Source of the DNA: Deltaproteobacteria bacterium
Lineage (GTDB): Bacteria > Desulfobacterota > Desulfomonilia > UBA1062
DNA: 64,000 nt
Direction of reading: 5' to 3'
Assembly (NCBI GenBank): GCA_029552245.1
Contig: JAKPDW010000071.1
Location: forward strand, 62,001 to 126,000
Notes under the pieces: model-generated
The model's database searches: none
What the model saw: the letters and a program-made list of their open reading frames with translations, nothing else
Told to the model about the DNA's origin: nothing
Part shown: in pieces, positions 8,193 through 16,191 of the stretch
How the letters are laid out: each line of letters begins with the position of its first letter
Numbering within the stretch: the stretch's first letter is position 1
Translations under genes and position numbers: made by a program

Positions 8193-8220
8193 GCCGGGCA
8201 CGAAAGGGTTCGTGCCCGGC
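8193..8220 (+). terminator. Strong hairpin after the secreted protein gene
   Basis: A perfect 12-base stem, GCCGGGCACGAA (8193-8204) pairing with TTCGTGCCCGGC (8209-8220), with loop AGGG, 13 bases after the stop. There is no T-run behind it, so it may stop transcription in a factor-assisted way or protect the 3' end. Confidence 0.6.
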
Positions 8221-8763
8221 TCCGTGAGCCTGCCTGGAGCCTGCATACCGGTACCAGACGTGAGCGAAGCGAAGGCGCACGTGGGATCGACGGGGAGGAA
8301 GCCTCCCTCGCTCCGCCTGGGCTCCCTCTCCAGGCACAGGGTGGTCGCGTCGGCGGTGCGGTGATGCGCTCCCCTTCACCCGGGCCGCGCCGGCCATGCA
8401 CGCGGAAGGGCCGGGCCTTTGTGGCGACCCCCGCCCGTCAAGGCAGGACTTCAAAGCTGGCCCTTGCCTCTCGATGCCTGGCTGAGAAGGCTCTCGCACC
8501 CTGTCGGCGCGCGCAGGCAAGGTATCCCTTGCCTCCCCGAGGGTGTGAACGATGACGGCGTCCAATGCCCGGGCCGCGTCGGCGCCCCCTGATTCTCGAG
8601 CGTACCTCTCCGCCCGTCATGCCCGTTGCTTGCCAGCCGGGAGGGCCGGGTGCCTCGGCACCCCTTGGCCGGCCCCCTCATGCCGCCCGGTGGGTACGGC
8701 GCGCGGCCACGCCCGAAGGTCCAGCCCAAGTACAGGGAAAGTCCAGGGAGCTTCCGTCTTCGT
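8221..8763. other. Gene-free spacer rich in small inverted and direct repeats
   Basis: About 540 bases without a supportable gene. It has the hairpins AGGCAAGG-TATC-CCTTGCCT (8515-8534) and GGGTGCC-TC-GGCACCC (8649-8664), and a direct repeat CCCTTGCCT at 8461 and 8526 (offset 65) whose flanks also partly match. It lies between converging genes, so it is 3'-end DNA for both. Confidence 0.55.
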
Positions 8764-9876
8764 TCACCTGGGTGTGCCGGCCTGTTCGTCTTTCTGCTCA
8801 CCGGGGGCCGCCCCCGGCCCGTCAGGCAGGAAGTCTGAGAAGTTCTCCGAGTAGATGTCCCACGCGGTGATGAACAACGCCGCCACGACGGGCCCGATGA
8901 TGAAGCCGGTGATCCCGAACATGCCTATGCCGCCCAGCGTGCCGAAGAAGATCATGAGCTCGTGCATCTTGGTCTCCCTGCCGACGAGCCACGGCCGCAG
9001 GAGGTTGTCCACGCCGCCCACGACGATGCTGCAGAAGGCGATGAGGAATGCGGCCTTGAGGTAGGCGCCCGAGAGCAGGAGGATGATCGAGGCGCTCACC
9101 CACACGATCGCAGAACCCACGGCGGGGATGATGGAGAGGATCGCCATGACACAGCCCCAGAACAACGCCTTGTCGATCCCCACGAGCCGGAAGGCGAGGC
9201 CTGCGAGCGAGCCCTGCACGAGCCCGATGACGAACACCCCCTTGAGGGCCGAGGTGGCCACCTGGGTGAACCTCTCCACCAGCCTCTGTTCCACGCCCTC
9301 TGGGAGCGGCACGTACGACATGAACCTGTCGAGGATCTTTCTCCCGTCCTTGATGAAGAAGAACAGGGTGTAGAGGAAGACGAAGAAGAAAAAGGCGCTC
9401 TGGATGGTGATCACGGTGACGCCCGAGACCGTGTCCATCACGATCTGGCCCAGCTTGGCAGCGATCTCGCCCATGCGCGCCACGATCGTGTCCCTGTAGG
9501 CCTCGTACACGCCCGCGAGGCCGAGGCGGCCGAGGATGTCCGCTGCGGACCAGCCGGAAGCGCCCAGGCCTTCGAGGAACTCCTTCGCCGACCTGCCCAT
9601 GGAGATCGCCTGGCCTGCGAGCACCCCCAGGAGACCCATGAGCGGCAGGATGCACGCGAAGAGGAGAAAGGAGAGCGTGACGAGGGAAGCCAGGGACGGC
9701 CTGCCGCCCACGAGCCTGTAAACCCTCTTGTAGACGGGCTGGAGCATGGCCGCGAAGACGCCCGCGAGCACGATCGTCAGGAGAAAGGGGCGGATCATGG
9801 CCACGAAGAGCGCGGTGACGGCAGCCACGAGGAAGGCGGTCACGATCCTGTTCAGGGTGGTCCTGTCCGTAGCCAT
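8764..9876 (-). CDS. AI-2E family transporter (PerM/YdiK-like)
   Basis: A 370-residue integral membrane protein of the AI-2E exporter superfamily, which includes Na+/H+ antiporters and permeases of mostly unknown substrate. There are about seven membrane segments: two near the N-terminus (AFLVAAVTALFVAMI and LLTIVLAGVFAAML), one at about residues 65-90, a Phe-rich one (SAFFFFVFLYTLFFFI, about 160-178), then paired helices around SIIPAVGSAIVWV and LRPWLVGRETKMH, the most conserved family region, and a final one in GFIIGPVVAALFITAW. The Pro/Gly-rich tail is cytosolic. It is monocistronic. The substrate cannot be told. Confidence 0.85.
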   Translation of the reverse strand: MATDRTTLNRIVTAFLVAAVTALFVAMIRPFLLTIVLAGVFAAMLQPVYKRVYRLVGGRPSLASLVTLSFLLFACILPLMGLLGVLAGQAISMGRSAKEFLEGLGASGWSAADILGRLGLAGVYEAYRDTIVARMGEIAAKLGQIVMDTVSGVTVITIQSAFFFFVFLYTLFFFIKDGRKILDRFMSYVPLPEGVEQRLVERFTQVATSALKGVFVIGLVQGSLAGLAFRLVGIDKALFWGCVMAILSIIPAVGSAIVWVSASIILLLSGAYLKAAFLIAFCSIVVGGVDNLLRPWLVGRETKMHELMIFFGTLGGIGMFGITGFIIGPVVAALFITAWDIYSENFSDFLPDGPGAAPGEQKDEQAGTPR

Positions 9877-10068
9877 GTGTCGTGCAGCTACGTTACCATG
9901 ACAGGCGGCCGATATCCAGCGCCGCAGCTTCCCCCCATCTTAACCCCGGCGCATGGTCGGCGCCCTGGTTGCGTGAGACGCCTTCGGTCCCGGAAGGGCT
10001 TGCGGGGCCGAGACCTCTCCCCGAGGCGTTGCCGGATTCAAAGGGGGCGGCGACATGCCACGGCCGAT

Positions 10069-10217
10069 CCGTGTCCCGTGCGGGCATGGGGCGTGCGATA
10101 CCGCGCCTCGGCCGAGAAGCCGGCAAAAGCCGTGTTCCATGCGGGCAAGGGACCTGAAGCAGAGGTCTGTCGCGCGTTGCCGGTATGGACCCGTGTCCCG
10201 GACTGGCAAGGGCCTTG
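10069..10217. repeat. Three degenerate 27-base repeats at exact 61-base offsets
   Basis: Copies start at 10069 (CCGTGTCCCGTGCGGGCATG...), 10130 (CCGTGTTCCATGCGGGCAAG...) and 10191 (CCGTGTCCCGGACTGGCAAG...). By eye, copies 1 and 2 match at 22 of 27 bases and copies 2 and 3 at 20 of 27. The roughly 34 bases between copies are not conserved. A further, off-register relative (CCGTGCCCTGCAGCAAAGG) lies at 10299. The rest of the spacer (9877-10352) shows no gene. Confidence 0.75.
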
Positions 10218-10282
10218 CGCAGCCTGTGCGTGTGGCCGCGCCGTCCAGCCTCTTTCCGGTGGGTATCCTGCCTCGGGACCTG

Positions 10283-10310
10283 TGCAGGGCCTTTATGCCC
10301 GTGCCCTGCA
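10283..10310 (-). terminator. Hairpin downstream of the srkA-type gene
   Basis: TGCAGGGC (10283-10290) pairs perfectly with GCCCTGCA (10303-10310) around a 12-base loop, 43 bases beyond the kinase stop at 10353. On the minus strand it could act as a terminator. No U-run follows. Confidence 0.4.
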
Positions 10311-10352
10311 GCAAAGGAGGGTGGAAAAAGGGTGGGGCGTCCGCCCGGGTGT

Positions 10353-11357
10353 TCAGGCCTCGAAGAACCTGCCCTCCTCCCACGCCACCTTGTGCTCCAT
10401 GATCACCTGGCGCTGGTGGTGCAGGTCGAGCAGTTCCCTCTGCCAGAAACCGTCCGTGCCCCAGTCGGGGTGGTTGGTCCTGAAGTCGTAGTCGGCTGAC
10501 TGCCTCGCGCACCAGGCCAGGTAGTAGATGAACCGCATGAACCTGAGCGCCTCGATGAGCCTGAGGGACGACGGGTCGAAGGGGTAAAAGCGCTCGTAAC
10601 CGCTCAAGATGAGCTCGATCTCGCGGCGGGCCCTTCCTGCGTGGTCGGGAAGGAGCAGCCAGAGGTCGTGCACCGCCGGGCCCTCCATCATGTCGTCGAA
10701 GTCGATCACCATGAGCCCCTCTGACGGCCTGTCGAGCAGGTTGCCCCTGTGGAAATCGCCGTGAATGCGGATGAACTCCACGCCCTCGAACAGGCCCGAT
10801 ATCTCCTCGATGACGCTCAGGCACACGTCCTCGAAGGCATGGACGTGCTCGGGCCCGACGAACCCGCCCTGGAGCAGGAAGTCAAGGTCCGTCCTCGTGC
10901 AGGATGACGGGTGCATGGTCACCCTGGATGGCGCCCTTCGACGGGACCCCACCATGTGGATGCGGCCGAGGAGGGTCCCCATGCGGACCCAGTCCTCGTC
11001 GTCGTTCGTCTCGAAGACGCGGCCCGCCTTCTTCGGGAACAGCGCGAAGGCGATGCCTTCGGTGTGCCCCAGGGTGGTCCCGGAGGTGAGCGTGAGGGGG
11101 GTGACCACCGGGATCTCTTCTTCCGCGCAGTCCGCCAGGAAGCGGTGTTCGTCCTCGATGGCGGCGTCCGACCACCTCCCGGGCCGGTAGAACTTCGCTA
11201 TGACGCGCTCCCCCGAAAAGCTCTGGAGCTCGTAGACCCTGTTGATGTAGCTCGGAAGCGGTATGGTGAGCCCGGTCATGCGCTTGCCGAGAGCCTGTTC
11301 GACGGCCGATATGATCACGTCCGGCGTCAGCCGGGCGAAGCAGTTTACGGTCTCCAT
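10353..11357 (-). CDS. srkA: Stress response kinase A-like protein (YihE/SrkA family)
   Basis: A 334-residue Ser/Thr kinase of the aminoglycoside-phosphotransferase fold. Motifs are in order: RVYELQSFSGERVIAKFYRPGRW (about residues 40-62, ATP-binding Lys in IAKFYRP), the catalytic loop HGDFHRGNLL (about residue 199) and the Mg-binding VIDFDDM (about residue 218). The C-terminal RFIYYLAWCARQ segment is typical of YihE. In E. coli this kinase counters stress-induced cell death; the substrate here is unknown. Length matches the family (about 330). The start is ATG; the gene stands alone and divergent from the methyltransferase gene. Confidence 0.85.
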   Translation of the reverse strand: METVNCFARLTPDVIISAVEQALGKRMTGLTIPLPSYINRVYELQSFSGERVIAKFYRPGRWSDAAIEDEHRFLADCAEEEIPVVTPLTLTSGTTLGHTEGIAFALFPKKAGRVFETNDDEDWVRMGTLLGRIHMVGSRRRAPSRVTMHPSSCTRTDLDFLLQGGFVGPEHVHAFEDVCLSVIEEISGLFEGVEFIRIHGDFHRGNLLDRPSEGLMVIDFDDMMEGPAVHDLWLLLPDHAGRARREIELILSGYERFYPFDPSSLRLIEALRFMRFIYYLAWCARQSADYDFRTNHPDWGTDGFWQRELLDLHHQRQVIMEHKVAWEEGRFFEA

Positions 11358-11785
11358 GGCTCTTACGTCCTTTGGGGCATGTGGTTTCCGCTGGTATCTC
11401 CTTGGATCACCGTTGCTTTATAATAGAAACTTCACGCGTTGTCCCGTGTGAAGTTGGTCGGGGAGGCGGGCTGCTCAGACCCGGACATCGTGACAAAGGC
11501 GTCGAGGCGCAAGGGCGAAAGGGGTGGGTCCTCGCGTCGAGAAAGGGGCCTGCGAAGGTGTGCCCCGGAGAAGAGGGGATGAGCGCGAGAAGGGCGCACG
11601 GCGAGGTCCGAAGCCCTTCGCCCGCACATGCCCGCGGTGGATGTTGCCCCTAGCCAATGATCGAGCCGGCATGGTACAAGTGAAGGCCGAGAGGCGCGCC
11701 TCTTTGTGCCAGCCTTGGGAGTGGATGCGGAACCGGCCGAGGCCGAACCCTGCACAAGGTTCCTGCCGTGAAGGAGGTTGTGAGG
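11358..11785. other. Spacer between divergent genes, with hairpin and AT-rich promoter-like patch
   Basis: About 430 bases without a gene. TATAAT on the plus strand (11419-11424) sits in an AT-rich patch, but no good -35 is at the right distance. It is followed by the hairpin CTTCACGCG-TTGTCC-CGTGTGAAG (11430-11453, one mismatch). It lies upstream of both the kinase (minus) and the methyltransferase (plus), so a bidirectional control region is likely. Confidence 0.5.
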
Positions 11786-12439
11786 ATGAAAGACGGTTAC
11801 CGATTCGTGGGGTTTCAATACGAGTTGACAGGGGCTCTCTACAGCCTGGGACGCATCCCCAGGTGCAAGACCGCCATGCTCAAGCACCTCAAGCCCGGGG
11901 ACAGGGTCCTCGTCGCAGGGGTCGGCCACGGGACCGAGGCCGTGGAGGCGAGCAGGCTCGGTGCGCACGTCACGGCCGTGGACATCTCCGAGACCATGCT
12001 CAAGCACTTCAGGAGGCGCATCGAGCGGGACAGGCCCCCGGTGCCGATCGACGTGGTCCACGACGACATCTTCAACGTGAGGGAAGAGGCCTCCTACGAC
12101 ATGGTGATAGCGAACTTCTTCCTCAATGTCTTCTCCAAGACGCGGGTGAAGGAGGTGGCGGACCACCTGGGCACCCTCGTGAGGCCGGGGGGGCGCTTCG
12201 TGGTCGGGGAGTTCGTGCTGCCCGAGCCCGGCTGGATGGGGGTCATCCAGAGGATCAACTGGTACATCGCGATCTCTTTCTACAGCCTGACCACCGAGGC
12301 GGTCTTCCACCCCGTGTGGGACTACCCTGCCCTGGTCAGGGGCGCGGGATGCGAGATCGAGGAGATAGAATACTTCACCGTCTGCGGGGTGAGGCTCTAC
12401 TGGTCGATCCTCGGGAGGAAGAAGGCCGAGGCGGCCTGA
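11786..12439 (+). CDS. Class I SAM-dependent methyltransferase (paralogue of 37887-38531)
   Basis: A 217-residue Rossmann-fold methyltransferase: motif I VLVAGVGHGTEAVEA (about residue 44), acidic strand-2 end VTAVDISETML, motif II DMVIANFFLNVF and motif III VRPGGRFVVGEFVLP. It opens with YRFVGFQYELTGALYSLGRI, a lead-in shared with the protein at 37887. The C-terminal third (INWYIAISFYSLTTEAVFHPVWDY) is aromatic and may bind a lipid or quinone; that is inference. The ATG at 11786 is chosen because AAGGAGG lies nine bases upstream; a GTG at 11768 is in frame. Substrate unknown. Confidence 0.8.
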   Translation: MKDGYRFVGFQYELTGALYSLGRIPRCKTAMLKHLKPGDRVLVAGVGHGTEAVEASRLGAHVTAVDISETMLKHFRRRIERDRPPVPIDVVHDDIFNVREEASYDMVIANFFLNVFSKTRVKEVADHLGTLVRPGGRFVVGEFVLPEPGWMGVIQRINWYIAISFYSLTTEAVFHPVWDYPALVRGAGCEIEEIEYFTVCGVRLYWSILGRKKAEAA

Positions 12440-12551
12440 AGATGAGGGCCCTCTGCGTGGCCGGAGACCCCTGGAGATGGTGAGCCCGGCGGGCGAGCCC
12501 CGGCGGCCCTGAGGCCTCGGTCAAACTCCGCGAAGCGGCGCCAGGGCTCGT

Positions 12552-13379
12552 CTATTGCCTGAGCCTCGGGTCCACCGCGTCCCTGATCCCCTCTCCCAGG
12601 AGGTTGTACCCGAGCACGGTCAGGAGGATGGCCATGCCCGGGAAGAACGACAGCCACCAGGCGATGCCGAGCACCGCCTGGCCCTGGGTGAGCATGTTGC
12701 CCCAGCTCGGTGTCGGGGGTTGCACCCCGATGCCGAGGAAGGACAGGGCGCTCTCGGTGAGCACCGCGGACGCGATGCCCAGGGTCGCGGACACGAGGAC
12801 AGGCGCCATGGCGTTGGGCAGGACGTGGATGAAGATGATCCTCGCCGATGAGGCGCCCATGGCCTTTGCCGCGAGAACGAAGTCCCTTTCCTTGAGGCTG
12901 AGGAACTCCGCCCTGACGAGCCTCGTGATGCCCATCCACGAGGTGAGGCCGATGACGGCCATGATGTTGAAGATGGACGGCTCGAGAAACGCGATCACGG
13001 CCAGGATCAGGAAGAAGGAGGGGAAGCAGAGCATGATGTCCACGAAGCGCATGACGAGCGTGTCCACGAACCCGCCGTAGTAGCCGGCCAGCGCCCCCAG
13101 GAGGGTGCCCACGAGCACCGAGATGCCCACTGCCACGAACCCCACCTTGAGCGAGATCCCGGCGCCGTAGAGCATGCGGGTGAACACGTCCCTGCCGAGC
13201 TCGTCGGTCCCGAAGAGGTGTTTCGAGGACGGCGGGGCGAGGATGTTGTCCACGTCGATCGCCGAAGGGTCGTACGGCGCGATCAGCGGCGTGAGCGTGG
13301 ACAGGGCGAAGAAGGCGATCACGATCACGAGCCCTGCCACGGCCAGCCTGTCGCGGAGCAACCTTCTCAGGAACTCCAT
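12552..13379 (-). CDS. Peptide/nickel-type ABC transporter permease, DppC/OppC family
   Basis: A 275-residue inner-membrane permease. The N-terminal helix (LAVAGLVIVIAFFALSTLTPLIAPYDP) is followed by a periplasmic HLFGTDELGRDVFTRMLYGAGISL segment, the hallmark of the DppC group. The coupling-helix EAA loop is ARAMG-like (FVLAAKAMGASSARIIFIHVLPN). It ends with GYNLLGEGIRDAVDPR. It is the last gene of an operon: its ATG lies one base past the TGA of the DppB-type gene. No ATPase subunits (DppD/F) follow, so they must be encoded elsewhere. Confidence 0.9.
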   Translation of the reverse strand: MEFLRRLLRDRLAVAGLVIVIAFFALSTLTPLIAPYDPSAIDVDNILAPPSSKHLFGTDELGRDVFTRMLYGAGISLKVGFVAVGISVLVGTLLGALAGYYGGFVDTLVMRFVDIMLCFPSFFLILAVIAFLEPSIFNIMAVIGLTSWMGITRLVRAEFLSLKERDFVLAAKAMGASSARIIFIHVLPNAMAPVLVSATLGIASAVLTESALSFLGIGVQPPTPSWGNMLTQGQAVLGIAWWLSFFPGMAILLTVLGYNLLGEGIRDAVDPRLRQ

Positions 13380-13380
13380 C

Positions 13381-14355
13381 TCAGGTCACCCTGATGCGGG
13401 GGTCCGCTATGCCGTAACAGATGTCCGCCAGGAGATTGCCGAGCAGGGTGAGCACCGCGCCGATGGTGAGGCTCCCCATGATCATGTTGTAGTCGCGCAT
13501 CATGATGGCCTCGTAGAAGAGCTTCCCCAGCCCTGGGATGGCGAAGATGCTCTCGAATATGACGCTTCCGCCTATGAGCCCGGGGACGGACAGGCCGAGG
13601 ATGGTGATTACGGGTAACAGGGCGTTGCGCATGGCATGCTTGAAGATCACCACGCTCTCGGGCAGGCCCTTGGCCCGGGCGGTGAGGATGTAGTCCTGCC
13701 GTATGATCTCGAGCATGCTGGAACGCATGTAGCGGCTCATGCCCGCGAGCGACCCGAAGGCCGAGACCAGGACCGGCAGCGCGAGGTGTCGGGCGAGGTC
13801 CGCCGCCTTGCCCGCGAAAGACAGGTCGGGGTACCGGGCGGAGTGGATGCCCGAGACGGGCAGCCACCCGAGCCGGACGCCGAAGAGGTCCATGCACACG
13901 AGCGCGAGCCAGAAGCTCGGGATGGAAAACCCCACGAACACCACCACCGTGATGACCCTGTCCAGCAGGCTTGCGCGCGTGAGGGCCGAGACGACCCCGA
14001 GGGGGATCGCGGCCAGGAGGATGATGAGCATGGAGGCGAGGTTGATGGAGATGGTCACGGGGAGCCGCTCTTTTATCTTGTCCCAGACGGGGCGCGCGTC
14101 CGAGCTCATGGACGGCCCGAAGTCGAGGCGGCAGAGGTTCTTCATCCACACGAGGTACTGGACGTGGAGTGGCTTGTCCAGCCCGTAGTGTGCCTTGAGC
14201 TTCTCGATGGCCTCGGGCGTTATGTCGGGGTTCATCTGGGTCTGGATGTCCGTGGGGGATCCGGGTGCGAGGTGGATCACCGCGAAGCACACCAGGGTGA
14301 TGCCTATGAAGGTGGGGACGAGCACGAGCAGGCGCCTGAAGAGGAAACGGACCAC
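13381..14355 (-). CDS. Peptide/nickel-type ABC transporter permease, DppB/OppB family
   Basis: A 324-residue permease with the typical DppB opening ([32 protein letters not shown]), a long periplasmic loop (about residues 35-95) and the EAA-type coupling loop [28 protein letters not shown]. The start is a GTG with GGGAAGG seven bases upstream; the open frame extends further 5' but runs into the solute-binding protein gene. It begins 11 bases after that gene's stop and ends adjacent to the DppC-type ATG, so all three genes are co-transcribed. Confidence 0.9.
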   Translation of the reverse strand: MVRFLFRRLLVLVPTFIGITLVCFAVIHLAPGSPTDIQTQMNPDITPEAIEKLKAHYGLDKPLHVQYLVWMKNLCRLDFGPSMSSDARPVWDKIKERLPVTISINLASMLIILLAAIPLGVVSALTRASLLDRVITVVVFVGFSIPSFWLALVCMDLFGVRLGWLPVSGIHSARYPDLSFAGKAADLARHLALPVLVSAFGSLAGMSRYMRSSMLEIIRQDYILTARAKGLPESVVIFKHAMRNALLPVITILGLSVPGLIGGSVIFESIFAIPGLGKLFYEAIMMRDYNMIMGSLTIGAVLTLLGNLLADICYGIADPRIRVT

Positions 14356-14366
14356 CGGCGCCTTCC

Positions 14367-16022
14367 CTACTGCAGGATGGTGTATTTCTGGAGGTGCTTG
14401 GGCACGTACCACTTCTCCAGGTTGTAGGTGATCCCCGCGGGCGCGGGGACGATGCCCTTTATCCGGGAGCTCACGGCAGGCAGGCTGTAGGGCACGTAGA
14501 GGAACACGTAGGGCTGCTGGTCCGCCAGTATCTCCTGGATCCGGTCGTAGCAGCGTTTCCTCTGGGACTCGTCGAAGGTCTGCCTCCCCTTCTCGAGCAG
14601 GGAGTCTACCTCCGCGTCCTTGTACCCCACGAAGTTCAGGCCGCCCTTCTTCGCCTGGCTCGAGTGCCAGACGTTGAACAGGTCGGGGTCCTGGAGGATG
14701 TTCCAGCCGAGGATCACCGCGTCGAAGTTGCCCTTGTCCACGTATTCCTTGAGGAACACGGTCCACTCGATGATGCGGATCCTCACGTCGACGCCCACCG
14801 CCTTGAGCCGTTGCTGGATGATCTGGGCGGTCTTCTCCCTCAGGGGGTTGCCCTGGTTGGTGAGCACGGTCATGCTCAGGGGCTTGCCGTCCTTCTCCAC
14901 GACGCCGTCGCCGTCACGGTCGAGGTAGCCGGCCTCCATCAGGAGGGCGCGGGCGCTGTCCGGGCTGTACGCGAAGTCCTTCACCGAGGGGTTGTACCAC
15001 CGGGTGTCGGGCTTGTAGGGGCCGGTGGCCACCTCTCCCAGGCCCATGAGCACGCCCTTGATGATCTCGCGCTTGTCTATGGCGTGCGCGATGGCCCTGC
15101 GGACGAGCACGTCGTCGAAGGGTTTTCTCTTCAGGTTGAACCCCAGGTACGTGTAGCCGTCCGACAGGTACTTGTACTTGTTGTACTTCGACTCGAAGTC
15201 CGGGGATGAGGTCTGGCGGAGGTACTGGAGCGGGGTGAGCCCCATCATGTCGATGGCGCCCGCCTTGAGCTCGAGGAACTGGGTGTTCTGGTCCGGTATG
15301 ACGCGGTACGTGATGCCCATGAGGTAGGGCATGCCGTCGAAGTAGGTCTCGTTGGCCTTGAGCACGATCTTCTGCCCGGTCTGCCAGCTGACGAACCTGA
15401 AGGGCCCCGTCCCGACCGGGTTCCTGGCGAACGGCGTCTTCGAGATGTCCTGGCCCTTGAGCAGGTGCTCGGGCAGGATCTGGAGGGACCCCCAGCTGAT
15501 GAGCGCCGGGGCCAGGGGCTTGTCGTACTCCACCTCGAAGGTGTACTCGTCGACGATGCGGGCGCTCCTGACGAGCTTGTACTTCTCGGCGTAGGCGGTC
15601 GGTGTGCGGGGGTCCACGATGAGCCTGTAGGTGAACATGACGTCTTTCGCCGTGAACTTTTCCCCGTCGTGCCACAGCACGTCGTTCCTCAGGTGGAACC
15701 GCAGGAGCTTGCCCTCGTTCTCGATGTCCCAGGATCGGGCGAGGTCGCCCACGATGTTGAAGTCCTTGTCGTACTTGACGAGGCCGTTGAAGATGAAGGC
15801 CGCCACCTCGTGGGAGGAGCTGTCGCTCGCGAGCATGGGGATCAGGGTGCTCGCATCGCCGATGGAGGAGAGCACGAGGACGTCGCCGAACGCAGGGGAG
15901 TCGTCCTTCACGCCGCCGGCTGCGGGCCCGGTCGGCTCGGGCTTGTTGTTATTCTCCCGGCCGCATGCTACAATGGCTGCAAGAATCAAAACCAATGCAA
16001 GATATTTCAGGTGCGAGCCCAT
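14367..16022 (-). CDS. Peptide-binding lipoprotein of an ABC transporter (SBP family 5)
   Basis: A 551-residue lipoprotein. The lipobox LAAIVAC puts the lipidated Cys at residue 20. The mature protein is a family 5 extracellular binding protein of the DppA/OppA type: a [24 protein letters not shown] opening, [34 protein letters not shown] and [10 protein letters not shown]. The ATG at 16022 has GAAGG seven bases upstream and gives a normal signal peptide; longer in-frame starts do not. It is the first gene of the operon with the two permeases that follow. The ligand could be oligopeptides, dipeptides or nickel chelates; sequence alone does not decide. Confidence 0.9.
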   Translation of the reverse strand: MGSHLKYLALVLILAAIVACGRENNNKPEPTGPAAGGVKDDSPAFGDVLVLSSIGDASTLIPMLASDSSSHEVAAFIFNGLVKYDKDFNIVGDLARSWDIENEGKLLRFHLRNDVLWHDGEKFTAKDVMFTYRLIVDPRTPTAYAEKYKLVRSARIVDEYTFEVEYDKPLAPALISWGSLQILPEHLLKGQDISKTPFARNPVGTGPFRFVSWQTGQKIVLKANETYFDGMPYLMGITYRVIPDQNTQFLELKAGAIDMMGLTPLQYLRQTSSPDFESKYNKYKYLSDGYTYLGFNLKRKPFDDVLVRRAIAHAIDKREIIKGVLMGLGEVATGPYKPDTRWYNPSVKDFAYSPDSARALLMEAGYLDRDGDGVVEKDGKPLSMTVLTNQGNPLREKTAQIIQQRLKAVGVDVRIRIIEWTVFLKEYVDKGNFDAVILGWNILQDPDLFNVWHSSQAKKGGLNFVGYKDAEVDSLLEKGRQTFDESQRKRCYDRIQEILADQQPYVFLYVPYSLPAVSSRIKGIVPAPAGITYNLEKWYVPKHLQKYTILQ

Positions 16023-16191
16023 ACAGATGCCTTCATAGCAGAACCCCTTCGACTCGGCAAGAAGGCTCGTCGTCGGTGCTTCCGCGGGTTCGCCGGTGCG
16101 CGTGCCGCCTGTCCGGCCACACCCGGGGGCGGACCGCCGCATGCACCCCTCGCCTCACGGCGCAGCGTGGTGGCAGGGCGGGGATGACCGC

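Noticed and set aside
10069-10217. Calling these repeats a CRISPR array
   Set aside because: The spacing fits, but copies differ at 20-30 percent of bases, there are only three, and no cas gene is in the window. Reported as degenerate repeats instead.
11402-11424. TTGGAT...TATAAT as a promoter
   Set aside because: The spacer is only 11 bases, too short for a sigma-70 promoter; only the AT-rich patch is noted.
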